The translations under genes were made by a program, and so were the position numbers. Under the pieces are notes generated by a model, which ran no database searches, was not told where the DNA came from, and was given only the letters and a program-made list of their open reading frames with translations. A DNA stretch of 64,000 bases. It comes from Candidatus Bathyarchaeota archaeon. GTDB taxonomy: Archaea > Thermoproteota > Bathyarchaeia > Bathyarchaeales > Bathycorpusculaceae. Below, in pieces: positions 35,508 through 44,461 of the stretch (the stretch's first letter is position 1; each line of letters begins with the position of its first letter). Location: positions 1,178,001-1,242,000 of the forward strand of contig JAOZHS010000001.1 in NCBI GenBank assembly GCA_026014745.1. Reading direction: 5' to 3'.

Positions 35508-37586
35508 ATGGAGTCGGCTCCCCTAACTTTTCAGAAAAATGTCCTCTCAAATTTTGATGAAGCCATGTCCAAAGAATGGTTAGTGACAAACGGGTTGGGC
35601 AGCTATGCGTCTTCGACGGCGCTCGGGCTCAACACGCGGAAGTATCATGGCTTGCTGGTTGCAGCGTTGCATCCGCCCGGCGACCGCACCGTTTGCGTAG
35701 CTAAAGTTGACGAGGATATCCTTGTTGACAACGAGCTTTATCGCTTAGGAACCAACGAATTTTCTAACATAGTTTATCCTGAGGGCTACCGATACCTCGA
35801 GCAATTCGCTCTCAGTCCCTTCCCAAAATACACATACCAACTCGACAACCTCACAGTTGAAAAAACCGTATTTATACCTCAAAACAAAAACGGCGTCGCA
35901 GTGTTCTACCAAATCAACAGCCGTGCCCCCTCAAAAGCAACCGTAAAGCTGTTCCCGCTTCTTAGCTGTCGACACTTCCACACAGTTATCGACCAAGGCA
36001 ACAACCCCTTAAACTTCACGCAGACCAGCAGCAAAAACGGATTCGCCACAACCTTCCAGAACCCCGCGGCTGTGCTGCTCGGGCACATAACTGAAGGCGC
36101 CTTCTTTGAGGGGGTAAATTGGGTTTATCGACTCCGTTACCGCGAAGAAGTAGCCCGCGGCGAGGCAGGTATGGATGATTGTTTCCAGCCCGGCTTCTTT
36201 GAGGTGGCGGTTCCAAGCGGTGAAGCTTTAGAGTTTGCGTTAACCTTCGCAGTAGGTGAAGCTCAATCGCTTGCAAAGGATATTTTGGCTAAACTTGGAG
36301 GCTCCACGCGGGACGTTAAGGCGGTATACTCTGCAGAGTTGCATAAGCGGGGCGATATGCTAACTGACTTTTATCGAAATCACCCCAACGTGCCCGCCAG
36401 TGATTGGCTAAATTGGGTCTTGTCTGCCGCCGACTCGTTTATGGTTCAAAATCAATCGGGCAAAAAATCCATCATAGCTGGATACTACTGGTTTGAGCCA
36501 TGGGGCAGAGACACCTTCGTTTCGCTGCCGGGGCTGACTCTGGTTACGGGCAGATTTAGTGACGCCAAAAACATCCTCTCAGGATTCATGCAATACTACC
36601 GTGAAGGGCTGATTCCTAATCTGGTCGATGACAAAACAGGCGTTCCCTACTACAACACTGTCGACGGTACATTGTGGTATGTGAACGCGGTTTTGCAGTA
36701 CCTCAAATACACTGGCGACTATAATTTTGTGAAGCGCGAGTTATGGTCTAACTTGCAGTCATTAATCGAATTTCATCGCAAAGGCACAATCTATGGCATT
36801 CACGTTGACTCCGACGGATTGTTGATGCATGGTCCCCAACTCACTTGGATGGATGCCGAGATTGAAGGAGACATAATTACGCCTCGGGCAGGTAAGGCAG
36901 TAGAAGTCCAAGCTTTATGGTACAATGCGCTTAGAACTATGGAGTTGCTGGCACGCAAATTCAATCAACCCGACCAAGCCGAACAATACGCAGCATACGC
37001 CGCTCAAGCGCATGAGAGTTTCAACGCCCAATTCTGGAACCCCCAACAAGAATGCCTCTACGACGTAGTCGAGGCAAACGGCACAGATGCTTCGATGCGT
37101 CCCAACCAAATCTTTGCCGTGGCGCTCAATTTCTCGATGCTGGATAACGAGAAAGCCAAAAAAGTTGTTGACAAAGTTAACCGCGAACTCGTAACCCCCT
37201 ACGGTCTGCGCACGCTTTCAGAGAGTGACCCCAGATTTGTTGGGCATTATGCGGGAAACCGACGCAGCCGCGATAGCGCTTATCATAATGGTACTATTTG
37301 GCCTTGGATAATGGGACCCTACGTGACCGCTTACCTCAAAGTCAACGATTACTCCGAGGAGGCGCGGCAGCAAGCCCTCCAAACCCTCATCCTGCCTCTA
37401 TTGCGGGATGGTCTCAATGTTGGCGGCTTAGCAACCTTAAACGAAATCTATGACGCTCAAGCCCCTAACACGCCCCGAGGTTGCGTGGCACAAGCTTGGA
37501 GCATCGCGGAACCTCTACGCGCCTACATAGAAGATGTTTTGCTTGTCAAACCAAAATTTGCACAACTCGTTGACAGCGTATCTTAG
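35508..37586 (+). CDS. Glycogen debranching enzyme (amylo-alpha-1,6-glucosidase)
   Basis: 692 aa. The N-terminal GDE_N domain begins with EWLVTNGLGSYASSTALGLNTRKYHGLLVA; the C-terminal (alpha/alpha)6 barrel contains YYWFEPWGRDTFVSLPG, with the catalytic Asp, and later HNGTIWPWIMGPY. It cleaves alpha-1,6 branches in glycogen or amylopectin. There is no signal peptide, so it is cytosolic and acts in glycogen mobilisation. It begins on the base after the DUF89 stop. Confidence 0.95.
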   Translation: MESAPLTFQKNVLSNFDEAMSKEWLVTNGLGSYASSTALGLNTRKYHGLLVAALHPPGDRTVCVAKVDEDILVDNELYRLGTNEFSNIVYPEGYRYLEQFALSPFPKYTYQLDNLTVEKTVFIPQNKNGVAVFYQINSRAPSKATVKLFPLLSCRHFHTVIDQGNNPLNFTQTSSKNGFATTFQNPAAVLLGHITEGAFFEGVNWVYRLRYREEVARGEAGMDDCFQPGFFEVAVPSGEALEFALTFAVGEAQSLAKDILAKLGGSTRDVKAVYSAELHKRGDMLTDFYRNHPNVPASDWLNWVLSAADSFMVQNQSGKKSIIAGYYWFEPWGRDTFVSLPGLTLVTGRFSDAKNILSGFMQYYREGLIPNLVDDKTGVPYYNTVDGTLWYVNAVLQYLKYTGDYNFVKRELWSNLQSLIEFHRKGTIYGIHVDSDGLLMHGPQLTWMDAEIEGDIITPRAGKAVEVQALWYNALRTMELLARKFNQPDQAEQYAAYAAQAHESFNAQFWNPQQECLYDVVEANGTDASMRPNQIFAVALNFSMLDNEKAKKVVDKVNRELVTPYGLRTLSESDPRFVGHYAGNRRSRDSAYHNGTIWPWIMGPYVTAYLKVNDYSEEARQQALQTLILPLLRDGLNVGGLATLNEIYDAQAPNTPRGCVAQAWSIAEPLRAYIEDVLLVKPKFAQLVDSVS

Positions 37587-37636
37587 CGCAAAACTGTTCT
37601 GGTGTGCTCGGGACCCTACTCCATCCCTTATTCGGG

Positions 37637-38638
37637 TTAAATGGGTGGTTTGGCGATTATTTTGTTGGTCAAAGTCTTAGTCCATTTTTTGAACTCGTCG
37701 GATACGGGGTGTTGTGTGTAGAGTTGGCGTCGATGGGATTCCAAAAAGCTGTTGGGCGCGCCCGCGTATTCTGCGGCTGTTAGCAATCGGTGCCCCGCTG
37801 CCTCGGCTGCTTCAAATACGTCCTCCAGTTTTGGACGCCAATCCTCGTCCCGCAGTGCATGATGTTCCAAAACCACTGTGGGCACAGCGGCAACTATTCG
37901 CTTTAGATTAGCTATGCCTCGGTCCAAGGCTGCTTGTTCAACGCGAAAACCACCCAAATAAAGCGGCGGACCCCCCAACATCAACATGTCAGGCTTAGCA
38001 GCCAAAATCAACTCCGCAGTATGCGCAGCCATGGGACCCTGAACGTCAGGCGCAAACATGAACCGCTCCCCCCCGAACTCAACAGTAGCCATGACCACCC
38101 AGCCCAGACTCGACGCCTCCGCGCCATGCACAACCGCCTCAGAAAACCGTAGCGAAGTGCCGCCGAACGGGAAGGTTTTGCCGTCTGCTGCCTCGAGTTT
38201 TTTGGCGTGTTTGCCGCCTGTTTTGCCGAATAGGTAGGCGCGTTCGCGTTGGCTGGCGTTTATGTTTTCTTTGGGGTTTTTGGCAAGTACGATTTTGTCG
38301 TGGTAGATTTGTCGTGCGGTCTCGACGTTTTCGGTCCAGTTGACGACCCAGTCTTCGTAGCTGGGGGTGTGGTGGTCAAAGTGGTAGTGGCTAATTGTGA
38401 CGATTGAGGCTTTGTCGGCGGCTTCGGCGATGGTTTGGCGTAGCCGCTGGATGGTTTGGAACTCGATGGGGTGTGGTGGGAGGTTGAAGCGGTAAGGACA
38501 AAGCGAGACCCCTGCATCGAGAAGAACCGTAACATCAGGTGTCTCAACAAGCGTGCACATGGAGCGAACGCCAAAGCTTTCCGCTGCCAAAGGGGTGACT
38601 TGAATTTTTTTTAGTGCGTCAGTTACGGTTTTTTGCAT
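37637..38638 (-). CDS. UPF0282 family metallo-beta-lactamase-fold protein
   Basis: 333 aa. The HYHFDHHTPS block holds the HxHxDH metal site of the MBL fold, DVTVLLDAGVSLCPYRF is the conserved N-terminal strand of UPF0282 and LMLGGPPLYLGGFRV a further family block. Function of the family is unknown; a hydrolase or nuclease is likely. Convergent with the debranching gene. The sense-strand composition changes sharply near 38160: the 5' part is A/C-rich, the 3' part G/T-rich. Confidence 0.88.
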   Translation of the reverse strand: MQKTVTDALKKIQVTPLAAESFGVRSMCTLVETPDVTVLLDAGVSLCPYRFNLPPHPIEFQTIQRLRQTIAEAADKASIVTISHYHFDHHTPSYEDWVVNWTENVETARQIYHDKIVLAKNPKENINASQRERAYLFGKTGGKHAKKLEAADGKTFPFGGTSLRFSEAVVHGAEASSLGWVVMATVEFGGERFMFAPDVQGPMAAHTAELILAAKPDMLMLGGPPLYLGGFRVEQAALDRGIANLKRIVAAVPTVVLEHHALRDEDWRPKLEDVFEAAEAAGHRLLTAAEYAGAPNSFLESHRRQLYTQHPVSDEFKKWTKTLTNKIIAKPPI

Positions 38639-38757
38639 TGCGTTTCCTTAGATGGCTACGGTTGCGTTTGAATAAAACATTTGCTCAGAGGCTCCTAAGG
38701 TAGCGTAATGCTTTAATTGGGTTGTTTACTCGCATTTATTGTGCAGGTAGGCTTTTT

Positions 38758-39312
38758 ATGGTTGAAAATCAAAATCTGGAAGTCGCGACCTTGGCTGCGG
38801 GTTGCTTCTGGTGTGCCGAAGCCGCTTTTAGCGTCATTAAAGGCGTGAAGCGGGTTGACCCTGGTTACACGGGTGGCTCAGTTTTCTCTCCCTCGTATGA
38901 GGCGGTCTCCACAGGCGCCACGGGGCACGCGGAGGCGGTGCAGGTATTTTTTGACCCCGAAATCATAAGTTACCAAACCATACTCGAAATCTTCTTCACC
39001 ATACATGACCCCACAACGCTCAATCGGCAAGGCGCAGACATAGGCACGCAGTACCGTAGTGCCATATTCTATAATAGTCCCCGCCAGAAAGTCATCGCTG
39101 AAAACCTCATCGACGAACTTAACCGAGAAAGAATCTGGGAAAAACCCATCGTCACCGCTATAGAACCCCTAAAAGCCTTCTATAAAGCCGAAACCTACCA
39201 CAAAGACTACTACAAGCTCCACCCTGAGGAAGCATACTGTCAAGCTGTTATCTCGCCTAAGTTGGCTAAGCTTAGGGCTCATTTTGCAGACAAAATCATG
39301 GTGGTGCACTGA
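38758..39312 (+). CDS. msrA: Peptide methionine sulfoxide reductase MsrA
   Basis: 184 aa from ATG 38758. GCFWC contains the catalytic cysteine, and GYTGGSVFSPSYEAVSTGATGHAEAV and HDPTTLNRQGADIGTQYRSAIF are the canonical blocks. It reduces methionine-S-sulfoxide in oxidised proteins. The stop is 2 nt before the next ATG, so it is in an operon with an O-methyltransferase-like gene. An upstream in-frame start at 38722 is unlikely because the added residues are not family-like. Confidence 0.96.
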   Translation: MVENQNLEVATLAAGCFWCAEAAFSVIKGVKRVDPGYTGGSVFSPSYEAVSTGATGHAEAVQVFFDPEIISYQTILEIFFTIHDPTTLNRQGADIGTQYRSAIFYNSPRQKVIAENLIDELNRERIWEKPIVTAIEPLKAFYKAETYHKDYYKLHPEEAYCQAVISPKLAKLRAHFADKIMVVH

Positions 39313-39314
39313 CG

Positions 39315-39875
39315 ATGCAAACCCTAACCGCAGCCGACGAAGTTTTGCAGCAGATAGAGGCGCTCGCCAAACATACCTTTTTGCCCATCATTGGACCCGA
39401 AAGGGGCGAGGTTTTACGGTGGGAAATTCATCGCCTCAGACCACGGCATGTTTTGGAAGTAGGCACCTTGATTGGGTACTCAGCGATTCTAATCGGCAAA
39501 GAACTCAGCTCCTCATCGGAGATTGTTACGGTCGAGGTACATCAAGATGAAGCCGAATTAGCCACCCAAAACATCCAAAACGCGCATCTGCCCGCAAACG
39601 TAGAGGTCATCACGGGCAACGCCCTAGACGTTATCCCCACCTTGCGGGGACCGTTTGAGTTTGTTTTCTTAGATGCTGAAAAAAACGAGTACCTCCAATA
39701 CCTCAAATTAGCCGAACCCAAACTGGAAGCTGGCGCAATGGTTTTTGCAGATAACGCAGGCATCTTTAGCGACGTGATGGCGGATTATCTTGTGTATGTT
39801 CGGGATTCAGGCAAGTACCGCAGTCGTTTTGTGCAAGTAGGTGACGACGGGGTAGAAATCAGCGTAAAACTCTAA
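39315..39875 (+). CDS. SAM-dependent O-methyltransferase-like protein
   Basis: 186 aa. VLEVGTLIGYSAILIGKEL is the SAM-binding glycine loop, IVTVEVHQDEAELA the acidic ribose-binding strand, FVFLDAEKNEYLQYL the following metal/catalytic segment of caffeoyl-CoA O-methyltransferase-like enzymes. The substrate is unknown. Two nt after msrA, likely co-translated. Confidence 0.85.
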   Translation: MQTLTAADEVLQQIEALAKHTFLPIIGPERGEVLRWEIHRLRPRHVLEVGTLIGYSAILIGKELSSSSEIVTVEVHQDEAELATQNIQNAHLPANVEVITGNALDVIPTLRGPFEFVFLDAEKNEYLQYLKLAEPKLEAGAMVFADNAGIFSDVMADYLVYVRDSGKYRSRFVQVGDDGVEISVKL

Positions 39876-39885
39876 GAGTGGCGTC

Positions 39886-40698
39886 TTAGAAAATCGGCAT
39901 TTGCCTTGGTTTACGGCTGCCCTTCTTTCTGGGTTTTCTTAGCATTTCTCCGCATTGTGGACAGATAGCTTTCCCATTCGATACGGGAAGTTCGGTTCCT
40001 GCACGCCAATAGTGGTCGTTTATGCATCTTAGGCTGAAGTGGAATGTTTCTGTCTCATAGTCCTGAGGATGGGCGATGAAGTCCTCTTTGAGGGACACGT
40101 TGCTCTTTATGATTTCATGCGGCGGAAGAACTGGTGCAGGAGCAACAGGAATAGTGGGTTTGGGGGGCAGAACTGGTTCTACAAAGAAGGCTGTTTTTGT
40201 TTCACTAAGCTGTATGGTTGGGGTTGCTGCTTTGGGTGGCGGTGCTGGTTTAGGCGGAGGAATTGGCGGGGGGACTGATTGGGTAGCAATGATTTTTCGG
40301 GACAGGGTACGTTTAGGTTTAGCTTGAATAACCGATTTAGGCGGTGTGGTTTTGGCGGGGAAAAGCACTTCGGGAGGCGCGGGTTTGGTTGACTTCGGTT
40401 TAGCGGTTTTTGTTGAGCGGATGTGTTTAGCGGAAAGTACTGGCTTGGGCGCTGGTTTAGGTGGTGGGCTGCTTAGCGCAGCAACTTTAACTTGAACTGG
40501 GACCTTAACCGGTTCGGGAACAGCCGAAATAACAGGCTCTGCTACCTTATTGGTTGCAGCAGCAATGGCTGTTTTTGTGGATGAGGCTTGTTTAATTTTG
40601 ATGATTGGCGCTGTGGTTGAGGTTCCGCAGTCAGGGCAGCTTTTGCTGTATTCACGAAGTCTACGTCCACATTTTCGGCAAAACGGCAAGGTATTCAC
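39886..40698 (-). CDS. Protein with two zinc ribbons joined by a Pro/Lys-rich linker
   Basis: 270 aa. An N-terminal ribbon (CRKC ... CPDC) is followed by about 170 residues of Pro/Lys/Ala-rich low-complexity sequence (repeats like PPPKPAP and PPIPPPKPA) and a C-terminal domain with CINDHYWRAG and CPQCGEML, a second ribbon-like metal site ending in a basic tail. Unlike many ribbon proteins here it has no membrane helix. Start GTG 40698. Function unknown; the long flexible linker suggests a tether between two binding modules. Confidence 0.7.
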   Translation of the reverse strand: MNTLPFCRKCGRRLREYSKSCPDCGTSTTAPIIKIKQASSTKTAIAAATNKVAEPVISAVPEPVKVPVQVKVAALSSPPPKPAPKPVLSAKHIRSTKTAKPKSTKPAPPEVLFPAKTTPPKSVIQAKPKRTLSRKIIATQSVPPPIPPPKPAPPPKAATPTIQLSETKTAFFVEPVLPPKPTIPVAPAPVLPPHEIIKSNVSLKEDFIAHPQDYETETFHFSLRCINDHYWRAGTELPVSNGKAICPQCGEMLRKPRKKGSRKPRQMPIF

Positions 40699-40861
40699 GT
40701 TAATTTTTTACAACAATGATGTCTCTCATGCTTTTAAAAGTTTAACGCAAATCATTAACCAAACTGCGTTGGTACCTGAATGTTTAAAGGCACACGTGGC
40801 TGTTTTTTTGTTGGGTGGGCGATGACGAGTCTGGCCCCGCAGACATCTGGATGATGTGGAT

Positions 40862-40952
40862 CTTGAGTGCGCCGTAGCATTAATGATAAGTTACGGGTGC
40901 GAACATCGACCTGAACTATACAGATGAAATGCTTCCTAAGAGCCCACCTATC
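40862..40952. repeat. Dispersed repeat, copy 1 (about 91 bp)
   Basis: Direct repeat of 43285-43374, about 88% identical (ten mismatches and one single-base gap over 91 columns). It begins CTTGAGTGCGCCGTAGC and contains an unchanged 22-nt block around ACCTGAACTATACAGATGA. A hairpin GCGCCG/CGG(G)TGC can form in both copies, although the lower stem differs. This copy lies 161 nt 3' of the metallophosphoesterase gene, in the 415-nt gap between it and the zinc-ribbon gene. The rest of that gap holds a small hairpin GTCTG-GCCCCG-CAGAC near 40829-40844. Nature unknown. Confidence 0.7.
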
Positions 40953-41113
40953 TGTTTTCTAACCATAAGTCAAACTGTTCGATGTTTTATTCTAAGCAAA
41001 GCTTTTGAGCAGATTACAGTTTGATTTTTGAGCCTACTTGCCTAATCGCGTTTTAACGCTTAACTGAGGAGCAGTTAAGTGACTTAAATCCTATTTTTAC
41101 AGGAATCCTTAAT

Positions 41114-42154
41114 TTACTTATTAAATCGTGGTTTATACAGACCCCTATTCTCCATCAAATCGCCTTTCATCGGTCCCTTCTTATCAAGGATACCGTTTAG
41201 CAAGATATTGGCGATTTTAGGGCCATTTTCTGTCATAGTCACCCACACAATATGGTCAATTGCACCTAACCTCGGAATATTCATAGCCCCGCTGCATGCG
41301 GTCGTAATGTAGTCACGACCAAACCTTTCAGTATAGTTGTAAAGATGCGTATGCGCTGCAAAAACAGTGTATGGTCGATTTGCTAAAAGATTCTCAATCT
41401 TAGCGAAATTACCTATATTTTGCTCAAACCCAGAAGCAGTACGCCAAGCTGGAGAATGCATTAAACAAAACGTCCAACGAACGTTAGGGTTTGCTTCTAA
41501 AACCTTCTTAAAATAATCCACCTGCGCATCGCTGATGTTAATTCCTCCAACAAATTCCTCGATGGGGGAAAGGAGCTCAAGAACCTTTTTTTCACTTTCA
41601 CCTTTTGCTATCGCCTGTTTGACTGCCTTGTATGCGTTGTCAATAAGTATCGCGTGTTCTGGGTCAGTCGCTCTGAGGTTATCTGTATCTTTTGGAGGGT
41701 CTTCAGTGCTAATCATTAAAAATAGAACGTTTTGGTAAACGAAGTGGTAGTACTCTCGTTTTCCTCCGTGACGCTCGCGCCATACTTTGACCGAAGCAGG
41801 ATTGTTTAGGTCATGATTGCCGGGTAAAAAAAAGAAAGGCATGTCTAGTTTTGATAGGTAGCTATCTATCTCTTTCCACCACGAGCGATAGGTTTCTTCA
41901 CTTGCCATATGTCCTGTGGCGTCCATGTAACCCTCGACTAAATCGCCTAGGTTGGCAACGAATTCAGGTTGAAGCAAGTTTGCCACTTCAATAGCTGCAG
42001 GGAGAACACCAGACCTGCCAGAACCAGCGTTGTCCGATATTAACGCAAATTGGAAATTAACAGGATTATTCTGAAAATTGAGATTTGTGTAAGGTTTTAT
42101 CCCCTTTTCGATACTAAAGAAATCATCCGTTCTTTTTTCAATTTTTTCATTCAT
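41114..42154 (-). CDS. Calcineurin-like metallophosphoesterase
   Basis: 346 aa. ALISDNAGS is the first metal-binding strand (D-x-H with the His position occupied by Ala, a pattern seen in a subset of this family), FVANLGDLVEGY supplies the second Asp, LPGNHDLNN the GNHD motif, and LMHSPAW and AAHTHLYN the later histidines. There is no obvious signal peptide. Substrate unknown. It reads more AT-rich than surrounding housekeeping genes and sits with the HAD phosphatase gene between the two repeat copies. Confidence 0.88.
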   Translation of the reverse strand: MNEKIEKRTDDFFSIEKGIKPYTNLNFQNNPVNFQFALISDNAGSGRSGVLPAAIEVANLLQPEFVANLGDLVEGYMDATGHMASEETYRSWWKEIDSYLSKLDMPFFFLPGNHDLNNPASVKVWRERHGGKREYYHFVYQNVLFLMISTEDPPKDTDNLRATDPEHAILIDNAYKAVKQAIAKGESEKKVLELLSPIEEFVGGINISDAQVDYFKKVLEANPNVRWTFCLMHSPAWRTASGFEQNIGNFAKIENLLANRPYTVFAAHTHLYNYTERFGRDYITTACSGAMNIPRLGAIDHIVWVTMTENGPKIANILLNGILDKKGPMKGDLMENRGLYKPRFNK

Positions 42155-42208
42155 TACTCTCGACCTGCTTTATGGATTTTCGTCTCCTATCGTTAGGCAA
42201 AAGTGGTT

Positions 42209-43117
42209 CTATGGAAAAACGGTTTTGAAATCTTCTTTTACACTAACCACTGTCCACTGGTGTTCTTTTGCTTTCTCTAATAATAATTCCGCACTGTGAT
42301 TAGAGGAATATTCGCGCTCAGCGTCATCGTGATGAATTATTAAATTAAGGTAGGGGTTGGTGCTGTTGGCTGCGAACTCCATCATTTCAATATCACCGTT
42401 GGTATTTCCGCAAGCCAGTATAGGGGGTCGGCCAATATGCAATTGAATGTTAATCGGTTTGCCTGCGCCGTCACAGTAAGGCTCCATAAGGCCCGCCTGT
42501 CGAATCAGTAATGGTCTGCCATTTTTGTATTCCCAAGCAAGCTTTAGGTTTGCTCCAACTACATTTTCACGTGGAATGCCATAGATTTTTTCGCTAAAGA
42601 GACGAACAAAATCCATGCCGCCACCAGAAACAATGAAAACATGAAAGTCGTTAGCGTTGAGGTAGTCTATTAACTCCGTCATTGGTTGAAAAATTAATTG
42701 TGTGTAGGGTTTTTTGAAGCGTGGATGATTTGCTGTTTTCAACCAAGCTGAAATTCGAGCTTCAAAATCATCTTGAGATTCTCCCGCTGCAACGTCTAAC
42801 AGCATAGCAAGCAATTCTGGGAGTCGTTGGTTATTCAAATAAGGAACAAACCAATTGAGGTCTTTTTCGACGGCGGCCTTGAACAGGGGCTTTTTTGTTA
42901 GCGTGGGGTCGTTTTTTGCGAGTTGTGTTAGTGCATCTAATGTAGCTGCGAATTGTACTGGAATTGGATGTTCACACCATAATGTGCCATCGTTGTCAAA
43001 GGTCGCAATCCGTTCATTCTCTGGTACATAGTCGGGGCTGTTTTTTTTGGTCACTTTTGCTACAAAATCAAAAATTGTTTGTTTGGTTGGTGTGTTATTC
43101 CATGAAGCTAAGGGGAT
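42209..43117 (-). CDS. HAD-superfamily phosphatase
   Basis: About 302 aa. FDNDGTLWCEHP carries the catalytic DxD motif, FIVSGGGMDFVRLF the second motif and ACGNTNGDIEMMEFA the third; this is the phosphoserine-phosphatase-like family with a helical cap. The N-terminus PLASWNNTPTKQTIFDFVAKVT is typical just after the start of these proteins. A GGAGG (43129-43125) lies 7 nt before an ATC at 43117-43115 directly preceding it; GTG 43144 or a TTG at 43183 would give longer proteins. It is 55 nt upstream of the phosphoesterase gene, so the two are probably co-transcribed. Confidence 0.85.
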   Translation of the reverse strand: MPLASWNNTPTKQTIFDFVAKVTKKNSPDYVPENERIATFDNDGTLWCEHPIPVQFAATLDALTQLAKNDPTLTKKPLFKAAVEKDLNWFVPYLNNQRLPELLAMLLDVAAGESQDDFEARISAWLKTANHPRFKKPYTQLIFQPMTELIDYLNANDFHVFIVSGGGMDFVRLFSEKIYGIPRENVVGANLKLAWEYKNGRPLLIRQAGLMEPYCDGAGKPINIQLHIGRPPILACGNTNGDIEMMEFAANSTNPYLNLIIHHDDAEREYSSNHSAELLLEKAKEHQWTVVSVKEDFKTVFP

Positions 43118-43284
43118 TAATTTTCCTCCTTGCTGTTTCTTCACTGTTCTTATCTTTGCTAAAAGTCTAAGCCTAACTATCAAAATTACGGATTTCCAAT
43201 TTAATATTGCTATGTTACACCTAATTGGTGTTACAACTTCATTGCAAGTTTTTATGAATTTAATTAAAAAATTCTTTCCACATG

Positions 43285-43374
43285 CTTGAGTGCGCCGTAG
43301 CGTTAATGATAAGTTTCCGGTGCGAATTTCGACCTGAACTATACAGATGAGCTGTTTCCTAAAGCCCGTCTATC
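43285..43374. repeat. Dispersed repeat, copy 2 (about 90 bp)
   Basis: Partner of 40862-40952. It starts CTTGAGTGCGCCGTAGC and ends at TATC. It begins about 168 nt upstream of the HAD gene and lies 15 nt 3' of the MBL gene stop (43390), so both copies sit shortly downstream of minus-strand genes. In this copy the hairpin GCGCCG/CGGTGC has no bulge. The two copies enclose the phosphoesterase and HAD genes. Confidence 0.7.
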
Positions 43375-43389
43375 GATAATCCCTGCACC

Positions 43390-43974
43390 TTAGAATGGCA
43401 AATCATAGTTTCCATGTGCTGGATATAGTCTTTTAACTTTCATTGAATGGAGTTTTTGCCAGTCTTTGAATGCGTCGGAATCCGGCGGTGAAGCATTTTC
43501 AGGTGGCAAATCACCCGTAAAGGCAATTCCAACATCAAGAACCAGTGTAACATGATCTGGTCCGTGCCCTGAAGTGGGAATAATTTCTCCATCCAACCCT
43601 ATTGTTTTGAGAAAAGCTCGGCTGTCCTTAAAAGTCATATCCAAGTTATCCGTAGCTTTGATTTCATGATATATTAATGGCGGTTTGATGAATTTTTTTT
43701 GACTGTTAAGATACGCCTTTTGATTCTCCAATACTATGAGTTTAGCTCCTTTATCTTTCATTTCCTGAGCTATAGCACCATGATCCATATGGTAATGCGT
43801 TACTAAGACATGCGTTACCTCTTTAACTGATAATCCCTGCTGTGCCATGCTGCATTTAAGCTCGGCCATTCCACTGGGCCAACCCACATCAATGAGCAAT
43901 TTTGATTTGTCAGTGATTATTAGAAAGCAATTGACCGAGCGGTATCCAACATTAACTATCTTCAAAGTAGCCAC
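43390..43974 (-). CDS. Metallo-beta-lactamase-fold hydrolase
   Basis: 194 aa. VTHYHMDHGAIAQE holds HxHxDH and GHGPDHVTLVLD, TGDLPPENASPP the later metal ligands of a glyoxalase-II-like MBL fold. The compact size fits a small MBL hydrolase. Substrate unknown. Located just outside the repeat-bounded pair, same strand. Confidence 0.88.
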   Translation of the reverse strand: MATLKIVNVGYRSVNCFLIITDKSKLLIDVGWPSGMAELKCSMAQQGLSVKEVTHVLVTHYHMDHGAIAQEMKDKGAKLIVLENQKAYLNSQKKFIKPPLIYHEIKATDNLDMTFKDSRAFLKTIGLDGEIIPTSGHGPDHVTLVLDVGIAFTGDLPPENASPPDSDAFKDWQKLHSMKVKRLYPAHGNYDLPF

Positions 43975-44042
43975 AAACGAACAATATCACAAGGATAAAG
44001 AGAATAAAAAGTGATTGTAATCAACCACCTGTTGATGGACTG

Positions 44043-44174
44043 GTGGAACCATCTAAAGAGCGCATCGTTTCCTTGTTGGGTGCGGACAACGGCAACAATG
44101 ACCGACCCCAGTTGTTACTTGAAGTTGAGTTGCCGCCAAAAGAGCCTACTTACAGCTTAGCGTCTAAGCGTTAG
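44043..44174 (+). CDS. Possible 43-aa small soluble protein
   Basis: A frame starting at GTG 44043 reads MEPSKERIVSLLGADNGNND, then RPQLLLEVELPPKEPTYSLASKR, and stops at TAG 44172-44174. The composition is protein-like, with a central hydrophobic strand. It has no strong Shine-Dalgarno sequence. The same frame stays open upstream into the divergent promoter area, so the start is uncertain. It may be co-transcribed with the small membrane protein 55 nt downstream. Confidence 0.4.
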   Translation: MEPSKERIVSLLGADNGNNDRPQLLLEVELPPKEPTYSLASKR

Positions 44175-44229
44175 AGGGGACTCCTGAAAACCTTTTAAGT
44201 AAACGCAACTAAATGAACTTGAACGCTAT

Positions 44230-44454
44230 ATGACTATAACGTGCCAAAATACGATGTCGACACGTATTGTGTGGCGTGTGCTCTTCTGGTCAGGAATTTT
44301 CACAGTACTAATAGGCGTAGGCGTAGCAAATTCCTACGTTAACGACGCTCTTAGGGACTCCCTTTATTTGACGGGTGGCTTGCTCCTCATCGTTTTGGGG
44401 GCGGCGTTTATGGTCGCTGGTTACTTGAGAAGTAAGGGCAAAATCTGTGTCTAA
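44230..44454 (+). CDS. Small membrane protein, two helices
   Basis: 74 aa with two hydrophobic segments (about 14-33 and 44-65) separated by a short polar loop (YVNDALRDSLYL), N-terminus MTITCQNTMSTRIVW. Start could also be the ATG nine codons in. No family recognised. Convergent with the Fic-like gene. Confidence 0.55.
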   Translation: MTITCQNTMSTRIVWRVLFWSGIFTVLIGVGVANSYVNDALRDSLYLTGGLLLIVLGAAFMVAGYLRSKGKICV

Positions 44455-44461
44455 CCAAGCA

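Noticed and set aside
40760-40960. Long open minus-strand frame through repeat copy 1
   Set aside because: The changes between the two copies are not concentrated at third codon positions, and there is no start with a ribosome site.
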